Program-made: the position numbers and the translations under genes
Shown here: piece by piece, positions 9,801 to 17,750 of the stretch
Layout: each line of letters starts with the position of its first letter
Position numbering within the stretch: position 1 is the first letter of the stretch
Notes under the pieces: generated by a model
What the model saw: the letters and a program-made list of their open reading frames with translations, nothing else
Told to the model about the DNA's origin: nothing
The model's database searches: none
Source: Bacteroidota bacterium
GTDB lineage: Bacteria > Bacteroidota > Bacteroidia > Cytophagales > Cyclobacteriaceae
Assembly (NCBI GenBank): GCA_024280115.1
Contig: JAJRQT010000181.1
Coordinates: 62,001-126,000 of the forward strand
Length of the DNA: 64,000 bases
Direction: 5' to 3'

Positions 9801-11163
9801 GGTTACTGTTGTTATGGGAAGATCTGGAGAAATTAAAATTGTAGATCCCAAATCAAAAAAGGTTCTTATAAGTAATCATGTTCCATATGGTGCTTTTCTT
9901 CAGATTAAAGAAGGAAATAAAGTGAAAAAAGACCAGGAACTTTGTTTTTGGGATCCGTATAATGCGGTAATCCTTACCGAATTGGATGGAACTGTTCAAT
10001 ATGACATGATTGAAGAAAATCTAACTTATCGGGAAATATCTGATGAGCAAACAGGGCACAGGGAAAAAGTAATTATCGATTCGAAAGATAAAACTAAAAA
10101 CCCGGCATTGATCATTGAAACTGAAGATGGTGAAATTTCATATAATATTCCTGTGGGGGCTCACCTGGCTGTAAATCACGGCGATAAAATCAAGTCTGGC
10201 CAGGTACTTGTAAAAATCCCACGAACTATGGGGAAATCCAGGGATATCACAGGAGGACTACCAAGAGTTACAGAATTATTTGAAGCGAGAAATCCATCTA
10301 ATCCGGCCACAGTGAGTGAGATTGATGGTGTTGTCACATATGGTGGCATCAAGAGAGGAAACAGAGAAATTTTCATCGAATCGAAAGATGGTATAAAGAA
10401 AAGGTACCTGGTTTCTCTTTCAAAGCATATTCTCGTTCAGGATAATGACTTTGTAAGAGCTGGAATGGCGCTATCGGATGGTGCTATTACACCGGCAGAT
10501 ATTTTGGCTATTAAAGGCCCTACTGCGGTTCAGGAATATCTCGTAAATGAAATTCAGGAAGTTTACCGCCTTCAGGGTGTAAAGATAAATGACAAGCATA
10601 TTGAGGCGATTGTTAGGCAGATGATGCAAAAAGTCTCAATTGTTGATTCAGGCGATACAAGTTTCCTTAATGGCCAGGTAGTTGACCGATGGGTATTTAG
10701 AGAAGAGAATGATGCAATTCTAGAAATGAAGGTAGTAACTGACCCCAAAGATTCTGAAAACTTGAAAGCAGGTCAGATAATATCAAGCAGAAGACTTAGA
10801 GATGAAAACTCAAGCCTAAAAAGAAGAGATCTTAAACCTATAGAAGTTAGAGATGCTCAACCTGCTGTATCTAAACCAACATTGCAAGGTATTACCCAGG
10901 CGTCCTTAGGAACTGAGAGTTTTATATCTGCAGCATCATTCCAGGAAACTACCAAGGTATTAAGTGAGGCTTCCATTAGAGGGAAAGCGGATAGCCTGAG
11001 AGGACTTAAGGAGAATGTAATTGTGGGGCATTTAATCCCTGCAGGTACCGGTATGAGAGGGTATGAAAAGATGATTGTCACTTCTCAAAAAGAATACGAT
11101 GCACTAATGGCCTCAAAGGAAGAATTTAATAAGGTCGAGGAAGAAACCGAATCAAATTTTTAA
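6850..11163 (+). CDS. rpoC: DNA-directed RNA polymerase subunit beta'
   Basis: This is the catalytic beta' subunit, 1437 residues (E. coli 1407). The N-terminal zinc ribbon is intact (CHCGKYKR, then CDRCG, about residues 66-90). The magnesium-binding loop NADFDGDQM lies near 471-479. The second zinc site ([11 protein letters not shown]) is near 897-907, followed by [20 protein letters not shown] of the bridge-helix/trigger-loop region. It is cotranscribed with rpoB, and a small DUF3467 gene follows after 5 bases. Confidence 0.99.
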   Translation: [1437 protein letters not shown]

Positions 11164-11168
11164 AAAGG

Positions 11169-11492
11169 ATGGATTCAGAAGAGAAAGATCCAAAAAAAAA
11201 TCAAATCAATATTGAGCTTTCAGAAGAAATTGCTGAAGGAGTTTATGCAAATCTAGCAATGATTGCACATTCAAACAGTGAATTTGTTATCGATTTCATC
11301 AGGTTGATGCCTGGTGTGCCTAAAGCAAAGGTGAAATCGAGAATTGTGGTAACTCCTGAACATGCAAAACGATTGCTATACGCATTGAAAGATAATATTG
11401 AAAAATATGAGGATACTTTTGGCGCCATTAAAAAAACCGATGATGCGCCGAAATTCCCCATTAATTTTGGAGGTACAGTTGGTGAAGCTTGA
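11169..11492 (+). CDS. DUF3467 family protein
   Basis: A 107-residue soluble protein with the DUF3467 pattern: an N-terminal strand (INIELSEEIAEGVYANLAMI), then FVIDFIRLMPGVPKAKV, then IVVTPEHAKRLLYALKDN. The function of the family is not established. It sits 5 bases after rpoC and before a hairpin, so it is probably the last gene of the rpoBC transcript, which suggests a link to transcription. That link is inference. The C-terminal tail ends in a short Gly-rich segment. Confidence 0.85.
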   Translation: MDSEEKDPKKNQINIELSEEIAEGVYANLAMIAHSNSEFVIDFIRLMPGVPKAKVKSRIVVTPEHAKRLLYALKDNIEKYEDTFGAIKKTDDAPKFPINFGGTVGEA

Positions 11493-11522
11493 AATTTATT
11501 AAAAATCATTTTTTAATAAATT
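11493..11522 (+). terminator. AT-rich hairpin after the rpoBC operon
   Basis: A perfect 13-pair inverted repeat (11493-11505 with 11510-11522) surrounds a 4-base loop. The stem has only A-T pairs, and the T run lies inside the right arm. It may terminate the rpoBC transcript. The same bases lie where the -33 region of the rpsL promoter is expected, so it could instead be a regulatory site. Confidence 0.45.
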
Positions 11523-11531
11523 CTAAATCGA

Positions 11532-11539
11532 TACCTTTG
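11532..11539 (+). promoter_or_regulatory. Bacteroidota-type -7 element before rpsL
   Basis: TACCTTTG followed by CAGTCC matches the Bacteroidota -7 consensus TAnnTTTG. It lies 43 bases before the rpsL start. The expected -33 region is only T-rich and overlaps the hairpin at 11493-11522. The same 14 bases TACCTTTGCAGTCC recur before rplC. Confidence 0.75.
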
Positions 11540-11582
11540 CAGTCCCAAAAAATATAGAGATATTAATTAACATAAAAATAGT

Positions 11583-11960
11583 ATGCCTACTATACAGCAG
11601 TTAGTACGAAAAGGTAGAAAAAAATTAACCAGTAAATCAAAGTCACGGGCTTTAGATGGTTGCCCTCAAAAGAGGGGTGTATGCACAAGAGTATATACGA
11701 CAACTCCTAAAAAGCCTAATTCTGCCATGAGGAAAGTGGCAAGGGTAAGGCTGACAAATACGAAAGAGGTAAATGCCTATATCATGGGTGAGGGCCATAA
11801 TCTTCAGGAGCACTCAATTGTGTTAATCCGAGGGGGTAGGGTGAAAGATCTGCCGGGTGTGAGGTATCATATAATTAGAGGCGCCTTAGATACTGCTGGT
11901 GTTGATGGAAGGCTTCAATCCAGGTCAAAATATGGAGCAAAAAGGCCTAAATCTAAATAA
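11583..11960 (+). CDS. rpsL: 30S ribosomal protein S12
   Basis: S12 lies at the decoding centre and controls accuracy. The 125 residues include TTTPKKPNSAMRK, with Lys43 and Lys44 covering the position where streptomycin-resistance changes usually occur. Those residues look wild type. Several basic tails at both ends fit rRNA contacts. It is the first gene after a strong-looking promoter and leads the rpsL-rpsG-fusA-rpsJ transcript; rpsG follows after 16 bases. Confidence 0.98.
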   Translation: MPTIQQLVRKGRKKLTSKSKSRALDGCPQKRGVCTRVYTTTPKKPNSAMRKVARVRLTNTKEVNAYIMGEGHNLQEHSIVLIRGGRVKDLPGVRYHIIRGALDTAGVDGRLQSRSKYGAKRPKSK

Positions 11961-11976
11961 TTAATTAAAAGCGACA

Positions 11977-12444
11977 ATGAGAAAGGCGAAACCTAAAAAG
12001 AGATATATTTTACCTGATCCTAAATTTCAGGAAACTTTAGTGACGAAGTTTGTTAATTATTTGATGGTTAAAGGCAAGAAAAATATTGCTTACTCAATAT
12101 TTTATGGTGCTATAGATATTGTTCATGAAAAGTCCGGTGAAAACGGATTGGATGTGTGGAAGAGCGCACTGAATAATGTAATGCCGTATGTTGAGGTAAA
12201 AAGCAGGAGAGTCGGAGGCGCCACTTTTCAGGTTCCTATAGAAGTAAGACCTGAAAGAAAGAGTACTTTAGGCATTAAGTGGTTAATTAAGTATTCCAGA
12301 ATGAGGGGAGAGAAGACCATGGTTCAGCGATTAGCTGGTGAAATTATTGCCGCATCTAAAGGAGAAGGTTCCGCGGTAAAGAAAAAGGATGATACTCATA
12401 GAATGGCGGAAGCGAATAAGGCGTTTTCACATTTTAGGTTTTAA
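11977..12444 (+). CDS. rpsG: 30S ribosomal protein S7
   Basis: S7 starts assembly of the 30S head and lines the mRNA exit channel. The 155-residue length is typical. The signature PKKRYILPDPKF at the start and VGGATFQVPIEVRPERKSTL in the middle are diagnostic. fusA begins 8 bases after its stop, consistent with a str-type operon. The usual tuf gene is not in this cluster. Confidence 0.98.
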   Translation: MRKAKPKKRYILPDPKFQETLVTKFVNYLMVKGKKNIAYSIFYGAIDIVHEKSGENGLDVWKSALNNVMPYVEVKSRRVGGATFQVPIEVRPERKSTLGIKWLIKYSRMRGEKTMVQRLAGEIIAASKGEGSAVKKKDDTHRMAEANKAFSHFRF

Positions 12445-12452
12445 TTTGAGAG

Positions 12453-14579
12453 ATGGCTAAGAAAAATCTAAAATTTTTAAGGAATATTGGCATCATGGCG
12501 CACATTGATGCCGGCAAAACCACAACCACAGAGCGGATACTCTATTATACAGGATTGACTCATAAAATTGGTGAGGTACATGATGGCGGTGCCGTTATGG
12601 ATTGGATGGAGCAGGAGCAAGAAAGAGGGATTACAATCACATCTGCTGCAACGACAACGTTTTGGAAATATCCAACTACTCAGGGTAAACTGCTAGATAA
12701 TACGAGAGACTACAATATAAATATTATAGATACACCAGGTCACGTTGACTTTACGGTAGAGGTTGAACGGTCTTTAAGAGTATTGGATGGTGCAGTTGCA
12801 CTTTTCTGTGCTGTATCTGGTGTTGAACCACAATCTGAAACGGTTTGGAGACAAGCTGATAAATACAATGTTCCAAGAATCTGTTTTGTGAATAAAATGG
12901 ATCGTGCCGGAGCTGATTTTTTTGGTGTTGTAACGGATATTCGAGAGAAATTAAAAGCAAACCCGGTACCTCTTCAAGTGCCAATTGGCTCTGAAGATAC
13001 ATTTGTTGGTGTTGTTGATTTAATAACCAATAAAGCTATCATCTGGAATGAAGAAGATAAAGGGATGACTTACGAGGAGGTTCCAATTCCAGAAGATTTA
13101 GTAGATACCGTAGATGAGTGGAGACAAAAGCTTGTTGAAAGTGTTGCGGATTATGATGAAGAGCTTCTCGAGAAATTTTTCGAAGATCCTGATTCAATTA
13201 CACCAGGGGAAATGATGGCGGCTATTAGAAAAGCTGTAATTGATATGTCATTTTCTCCAGTATTGGTTGGATCTGCATTTAAAAATAAGGGAGTTCAATC
13301 TCTATTAGATGCTATTTGTGAATACCTGCCATCTCCGGTAGATTTACCTCCTGTTTTGGGCACCAACCCATACACTGAAAAAGAAGAGGTCAGAAACCCA
13401 AGTGCCGATGACCCATTTTCAGCTTTAGCATTTAAGATTGCAACAGATCCGTTTGTTGGCAGGCTGGCATTCTTTAGGGTATATTCAGGAAAACTTGAAG
13501 CGGGCTCTTATGTCTTCAACATGAGAACCGAAAAGAAAGAAAGAATATCGAGGTTGATGCAAATGCATTCCAACAAGCAAAATCCAATAAATCAGGTAGA
13601 GGCCGGAGATATTGCTGCTGGTGTGGGATTTAAAAATATTAAGACGGGAGATACCCTCGTTGATGAAAAGCACAAAGTGATATTGGAATCAATGACATTC
13701 CCCGAACCGGTAATTGGTTATGCAATTGAAGCTAAAACCCAAGCCGATGTGGATAAACTTGGTATGGCAATTTCCAAGTTGATTGAGGAAGATCCTACTT
13801 TAAAAGTTCATACGGACCAAGAAACAGGACAAACTGTTTTAAGGGGAATGGGCGAGCTTCATCTTGAGATCATTATTGATAGATTGAAACGCGAGTTCAA
13901 TGTTGAAATCAATCAGGGAGCTCCCCAGGTTGCATATAAGGAAAGTATCACCACATTGGTTGAGCACAAAGAGGTTTATAAAAAACAAAGCGGTGGACGA
14001 GGTAAATTTGCGGATATCGTATTTGAATTGAGCCCAGGCGAAGATGGTAAGGAAGGCCTTGAATTTGTCAACAAAATTGTGGGAGGTGTTATCCCAAAGG
14101 AATTTATTCCAGCCATTGAAAAAGGTTTCAAAAGTGCAATGAAAAATGGGCCATTGGCAGGCTTCCCTATCGAAGCTATGAAAGTCAAGCTTTTCCATGG
14201 ATCGTTTCATGATGTGGATTCGGATTCACTTTCATTCGAACTGGCTGCTAGACTTGGATTTAGAAATGCAGCGAAAAAAGCGCGCCCTAAGTTATTAGAG
14301 CCTATTATGTCTGTTGAAGTTGTGACGCCTGAAGAATATACCGGGCCTGTTACAGGCGATTTGAATAAACGCCGGGGCATAATGAAAGGAATGGATTCTA
14401 AAGCCGGGGCACAGGTTATTAAATCTGATGTCCCATTGTCTGAACTTTTTGGATATGTTACGGATTTACGTACAATATCCTCTGGTAGGGCTTCTGCATC
14501 ACTGACGTTTTCTCATTACGCCGAGGTACCATCAGGATTGCAGGATGAAATAATTAAGAAATCAAAAGGAGAAGGTTAA
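12453..14579 (+). CDS. fusA: Elongation factor G
   Basis: This is the translational GTPase that drives translocation and, with RRF, ribosome recycling. The 708 residues include the P-loop AHIDAGKTTTTER (about 17-29), the switch-I segment RGITITSAA, DTPGHVDF near 93-100 and NKMD near 147. Domains II to V follow, with RGMGELHLEI and the domain-IV segment RGRGKF-like (SGGRGKFADIVFEL). All GTPase motifs are intact. It lies between rpsG and rpsJ with short gaps of 8 and 12 bases. Confidence 0.97.
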   Translation: MAKKNLKFLRNIGIMAHIDAGKTTTTERILYYTGLTHKIGEVHDGGAVMDWMEQEQERGITITSAATTTFWKYPTTQGKLLDNTRDYNINIIDTPGHVDFTVEVERSLRVLDGAVALFCAVSGVEPQSETVWRQADKYNVPRICFVNKMDRAGADFFGVVTDIREKLKANPVPLQVPIGSEDTFVGVVDLITNKAIIWNEEDKGMTYEEVPIPEDLVDTVDEWRQKLVESVADYDEELLEKFFEDPDSITPGEMMAAIRKAVIDMSFSPVLVGSAFKNKGVQSLLDAICEYLPSPVDLPPVLGTNPYTEKEEVRNPSADDPFSALAFKIATDPFVGRLAFFRVYSGKLEAGSYVFNMRTEKKERISRLMQMHSNKQNPINQVEAGDIAAGVGFKNIKTGDTLVDEKHKVILESMTFPEPVIGYAIEAKTQADVDKLGMAISKLIEEDPTLKVHTDQETGQTVLRGMGELHLEIIIDRLKREFNVEINQGAPQVAYKESITTLVEHKEVYKKQSGGRGKFADIVFELSPGEDGKEGLEFVNKIVGGVIPKEFIPAIEKGFKSAMKNGPLAGFPIEAMKVKLFHGSFHDVDSDSLSFELAARLGFRNAAKKARPKLLEPIMSVEVVTPEEYTGPVTGDLNKRRGIMKGMDSKAGAQVIKSDVPLSELFGYVTDLRTISSGRASASLTFSHYAEVPSGLQDEIIKKSKGEG

Positions 14580-14591
14580 TATTAAACGGAT

Positions 14592-14897
14592 ATGACCCAG
14601 AAAATAAGAATAAAACTTAAATCATACGATTACAACCTGGTGGATAAATCATCGGAAAAAATCGTTAGAGCGGTAAAAACTACTGGAGCTGTTGTTAGTG
14701 GACCAATTCCATTGCCAACTAAGAAAGAAATTTTCACAGTTTTGCGTTCACCACATGTGAATAAAAAATCCAGAGAGCAATTTCAACTGTTTACTTATAA
14801 AAGATTAGTTGATATTTACTCTAGCAGTGCAAAGACAGTAGATGCTCTAATGAAACTCGAGCTTCCTAGCGGGGTTGACGTAGAGATTAAAGTCTAA
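14592..14897 (+). CDS. rpsJ: 30S ribosomal protein S10
   Basis: S10 is a 30S head protein and also the NusE partner of NusG and NusB in antitermination. The 101 residues contain TGAVVSGPIPLPTKKE and the loop HVNKKSREQF. In E. coli it leads the S10 operon. Here it closes the rpsL-fusA transcript and is separated from rplC by a strong terminator and a new promoter. Confidence 0.98.
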   Translation: MTQKIRIKLKSYDYNLVDKSSEKIVRAVKTTGAVVSGPIPLPTKKEIFTVLRSPHVNKKSREQFQLFTYKRLVDIYSSSAKTVDALMKLELPSGVDVEIKV

Positions 14898-14919
14898 AGA
14901 AAAAAGAACAAAAATTTAG

Positions 14920-14949
14920 GAACCAATAAGGTTATTGGTTCTTTTTTTT
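14920..14949 (+). terminator. Intrinsic terminator after rpsJ
   Basis: A perfect 9-pair stem (GAACCAATA at 14920-14928 with TATTGGTTC at 14933-14941) closes a 4-base loop and is followed by eight T. It has the standard form of a strong Rho-independent terminator and ends the rpsL-rpsJ transcript. Confidence 0.92.
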
Positions 14950-14973
14950 GCTCATTGTTTTAGGTAAAATTAA

Positions 14974-14995
14974 AATCTGACTTTTTATTCAGATT
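14974..14995. promoter_or_regulatory. Inverted repeat upstream of the rplC -7 element
   Basis: AATCTGA (14974-14980) and TCAGATT (14989-14995) form a 7-base inverted repeat with an 8-base T-rich spacer. It covers the expected -33 region of the promoter at 15005-15012. It could be an operator, or only a T-rich -33 region with chance symmetry. Confidence 0.35.
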
Positions 14996-15004
14996 GAATT
15001 TTAC

Positions 15005-15012
15005 TACCTTTG
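15005..15012 (+). promoter_or_regulatory. -7 element of the large ribosomal-protein operon (rplC)
   Basis: TACCTTTG followed by CAGTCC lies 59 bases before the rplC start and matches TAnnTTTG. It is the first promoter after the terminator at 14920-14949 and probably drives rplC through at least rpsN. Confidence 0.8.
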
Positions 15013-15071
15013 CAGTCCTTTAAATAAAAGACTACAAATTTCACATAAAAAAGCATTATACAAATTATAAA

Positions 15072-15704
15072 ATGTCTGGTATAATTGGAAAAAAAATAGG
15101 GATGACTAGTGTCTACAGTGCCAATGGACATAACGTCGCATGCACAGTGATAGAAGCTGGTCCTTGTGTAGTTTCACAAGTGAAGAATGAGGAGGTCGAT
15201 GGCTATAAAGCAGTGCAACTAGCATATGATGAGAGAAAGCCAAAAAATACTTCTAAAGCCCTCTTGGGACATTTTTCTAAGGCAAACACAACTCCTAAAA
15301 AGAAAGTGGTTGAGTTTAGAAATTTTAGAGAAGAATATAACCATCTGGTAGAGATCGGAAAAGAAATTACCGTTGGGGAAGTTTTTGAAGAAGGCGAATT
15401 TCTTGATGCTATTGGAACCTCTAAAGGTAAGGGATTCCAGGGAGTTGTAAAAAGACACAACTTCGCAGGCGTTGGTCAGGCTACGCACGGCCAACACAAC
15501 AGATTAAGAGCCCCTGGGTCTATAGGAGCTTGCTCATATCCTTCACGGGTTTTCAAAGGAATGAAAATGGCGGGAAGACAAGGAGGCCGCAGAGTTAAGG
15601 TTGTCAACCTCATGGTGATGAAAATAGTTCCTGAAAAGAATCTTATTCTATTGAGTGGGTCTGTGCCGGGAAGCAAGAATTCATATGTTGTTTTAGAAAA
15701 ATAA
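15072..15704 (+). CDS. rplC: 50S ribosomal protein L3
   Basis: L3 is an early assembly protein whose loop reaches the peptidyl-transferase centre. The 210 residues match the family. The start MSGIIGKKIGMTSVY and the core RHNFAGVGQATHGQHNRLRA followed by GACSYPSRVFKGMKMAGRQG are diagnostic. It is the first gene after the promoter near 15005; rplD begins 5 bases after its stop. Confidence 0.98.
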   Translation: MSGIIGKKIGMTSVYSANGHNVACTVIEAGPCVVSQVKNEEVDGYKAVQLAYDERKPKNTSKALLGHFSKANTTPKKKVVEFRNFREEYNHLVEIGKEITVGEVFEEGEFLDAIGTSKGKGFQGVVKRHNFAGVGQATHGQHNRLRAPGSIGACSYPSRVFKGMKMAGRQGGRRVKVVNLMVMKIVPEKNLILLSGSVPGSKNSYVVLEK

Positions 15705-15709
15705 TTGAC

Positions 15710-16336
15710 ATGAACATCGCAATTCTAAATATAAAAGGTGAAGATACCGGCAGAAAAGCAAAGCTTAATGATAAGGTATTCAAAGTTGAGCCAAATGATC
15801 ATGCAATTTATTTGGATGTAAAGCAATATCTTGCAAATCAAAGGCAGGGCACTCATAAATCGAAGGAGCGTGCTGAAATTACCGGATCAACGAGAAAAGT
15901 AAAAAGACAGAAGGGCACTGGCACAGCAAGAATGGGTAGTGTAAAATCTCCATTATTAAGAGGTGGAGGCAGAGCATTTGGGCCTCAGCCAAGAGATTAT
16001 GGATTTAAGCTTAACAAAAAAGTTAAGGCATTGGCGAGGAAATCAGCCCTGTCATATAAAGTTCAGGATAAAGATTTAACTATCGTTGAAAACTTTAGCC
16101 TTGATCAACCAAAGACAAAATCATACTTAGATATTCTAAATAGTTTGTCTGTGTCTGATAAGAAAACACTGATGGTGCTTCCTGAAGCTGACAAAAATGT
16201 AGTTTTATCTGGAAGAAATTTGGGAAAGGCAAAGGTTGCCCTGGCAAGTGACATCAATACATACGATGTTCTTAATGCGGATAAATTGATCTTGTGCGAA
16301 GGATCTATTGAGAAAATTGAAAATATTTTGAACTAA
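15710..16336 (+). CDS. rplD: 50S ribosomal protein L4
   Basis: L4 lines the nascent-peptide tunnel and in some bacteria autoregulates the S10 operon. The 208 residues contain the tunnel-loop signature QKGTGTARMGSVKSPLLRGG (about 64-83) followed by FGPQPRDYGFKLNKK. The spacing of 5-6 bases to rplC and rplW indicates one transcript. No S10-type leader hairpin typical of E. coli was recognised upstream of rplC. Confidence 0.98.
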   Translation: MNIAILNIKGEDTGRKAKLNDKVFKVEPNDHAIYLDVKQYLANQRQGTHKSKERAEITGSTRKVKRQKGTGTARMGSVKSPLLRGGGRAFGPQPRDYGFKLNKKVKALARKSALSYKVQDKDLTIVENFSLDQPKTKSYLDILNSLSVSDKKTLMVLPEADKNVVLSGRNLGKAKVALASDINTYDVLNADKLILCEGSIEKIENILN

Positions 16337-16342
16337 GAGATC

Positions 16343-16630
16343 ATGACGGTACTAAAGAAACCATTGGTTACTGAAAAGATATCTGAACTTAACGAAAAAG
16401 GTAAGTACGGGTTCGTTGTAGATAAAACTGCAAATAAGGTAGAAATAAAGAAAGCCGTTGAGAAATTGTATGGAGTGACTGTAGATAAGGTTGCAACCAT
16501 GAGATATCAAGGCAAGAGTAAATCAAGATTTACGAAATCAAAAGTAATCACGGGCAAAGCGCCATCTTTTAAAAAGGCCATTGTTACATTGGCTGAAGGC
16601 GATGTCATAGATTTTTACGGAAGTATTTAA
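16343..16630 (+). CDS. rplW: 50S ribosomal protein L23
   Basis: L23 lies at the tunnel exit and docks SRP and trigger factor. The 95-residue protein begins MTVLKKPLVTEKISELNEKG and has the family segment NKVEIKKAVEKLYGVTVDKV. Its length is typical (E. coli 100). It follows rplD by 6 bases and precedes rplB by 12. Confidence 0.97.
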   Translation: MTVLKKPLVTEKISELNEKGKYGFVVDKTANKVEIKKAVEKLYGVTVDKVATMRYQGKSKSRFTKSKVITGKAPSFKKAIVTLAEGDVIDFYGSI

Positions 16631-16642
16631 TAGAGTTATAAG

Positions 16643-17461
16643 ATGGCTGTTAGAAAACTTAGACCAATAACACCAGGACAGAGGTTCAGAACGGCGCCTG
16701 TTTTTGACGAGATCACCAAAGATTCTCCAGAGAAATCGCTGGTTCGAACTCACAAGAGATCAGGTGGAAGAAATAATACCGGTAAAATGACCATGAGATA
16801 TTTGGGAGGTGGTCATAAGAAACGCCTAAGGGAAATCGATTTCAAGAGAAATAAATATGGTATTCCCGCCGTAGTAAAAGCAATTGAATATGATCCTAAC
16901 AGATCAGCAAGGATAGCTTTGCTTTATTACAAAGATGGAGCAAAATCGTATATTCTTGCACCCGAAGGCTTGAAAGCAGGAATGGAATTGGTTTCTGGTG
17001 AAGATGTGACTCCTGATCTTGGAAATTGCTTACCATTGTCAAAAATCCCATTAGGTACAATAGTCCATAATATAGAAATAAGACCGGGAAGTGGTGCAGC
17101 AATTGCAAGGAGTGCGGGTTCTTATGCTCAGCTTCTTGCGAGAGAGGGTAAGTATGCGACCATAAAAACACCTTCAGGTGAGATGCGAATGGTACTTGCA
17201 AAGTGTTTTGCAACTATTGGTTCTGTGGGCAATAGTGATCACATGAATGAAAGGCTTGGAAAAGCTGGTAGGAATAGATGGTTGGGTAGAAGGCCGAGAG
17301 TAAGAGGTGTTGTGATGAATCCTGTTGACCATCCAATGGGTGGTGGAGAAGGAAGATCTTCAGGAGGACATCCGAGATCGAGAACGGGCTTGTATGCTAA
17401 AGGATTCAAAACAAGGAATAAGAAAAAATATTCTAACAGGTTAATCATAGGTAAGAAATAA
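16643..17461 (+). CDS. rplB: 50S ribosomal protein L2
   Basis: L2 is needed for subunit association and peptidyl-transferase activity. The 272 residues match E. coli (273). The highly conserved C-terminal segment with VVMNPVDHPMGGGEGRSSGG carries the histidine implicated in peptidyl transfer. It starts MAVRKLRPITPGQRF. Gaps of 12 and 5 bases tie it to rplW and rpsS. Confidence 0.98.
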   Translation: MAVRKLRPITPGQRFRTAPVFDEITKDSPEKSLVRTHKRSGGRNNTGKMTMRYLGGGHKKRLREIDFKRNKYGIPAVVKAIEYDPNRSARIALLYYKDGAKSYILAPEGLKAGMELVSGEDVTPDLGNCLPLSKIPLGTIVHNIEIRPGSGAAIARSAGSYAQLLAREGKYATIKTPSGEMRMVLAKCFATIGSVGNSDHMNERLGKAGRNRWLGRRPRVRGVVMNPVDHPMGGGEGRSSGGHPRSRTGLYAKGFKTRNKKKYSNRLIIGKK

Positions 17462-17466
17462 TTGTA

Positions 17467-17745
17467 ATGGGACGATCGTTAAAAAAGGGACCATATATAG
17501 ATTTCAGACTGGACAATAAGGTTCAGGTAATGAATGAAACAGGAAAGAAGTCAGTAATTAAGACGTGGTCAAGAAGATCTATGATCTCACCTGATTTTGT
17601 AGGACATACATTTGCTGTTCACAATGGAAATAAATTTATCCCTGTATATGTAACTGAAAACATGGTGGGACATAAATTTGGTGAATTTGCCCCTACCAGG
17701 AATTTCAGGGGTCATGTATCTAAGAAAGATAAAGGCAAAAGATAG
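17467..17745 (+). CDS. rpsS: 30S ribosomal protein S19
   Basis: S19 forms the 30S head with S13 and contacts the A-site tRNA. The 92 residues begin MGRSLKKGPYID and include KTWSRRSMISPDFVGHTFAV and the conserved VGHKFGEFAPTRNFRGH. It lies between L2 and L22, the universal order. Confidence 0.98.
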   Translation: MGRSLKKGPYIDFRLDNKVQVMNETGKKSVIKTWSRRSMISPDFVGHTFAVHNGNKFIPVYVTENMVGHKFGEFAPTRNFRGHVSKKDKGKR

Positions 17746-17750
17746 TAAAA

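Noticed and set aside
13839..14210. Minus-strand frame of 123 residues within fusA
   Set aside because: It lies antisense to EF-G and has no recognisable features.
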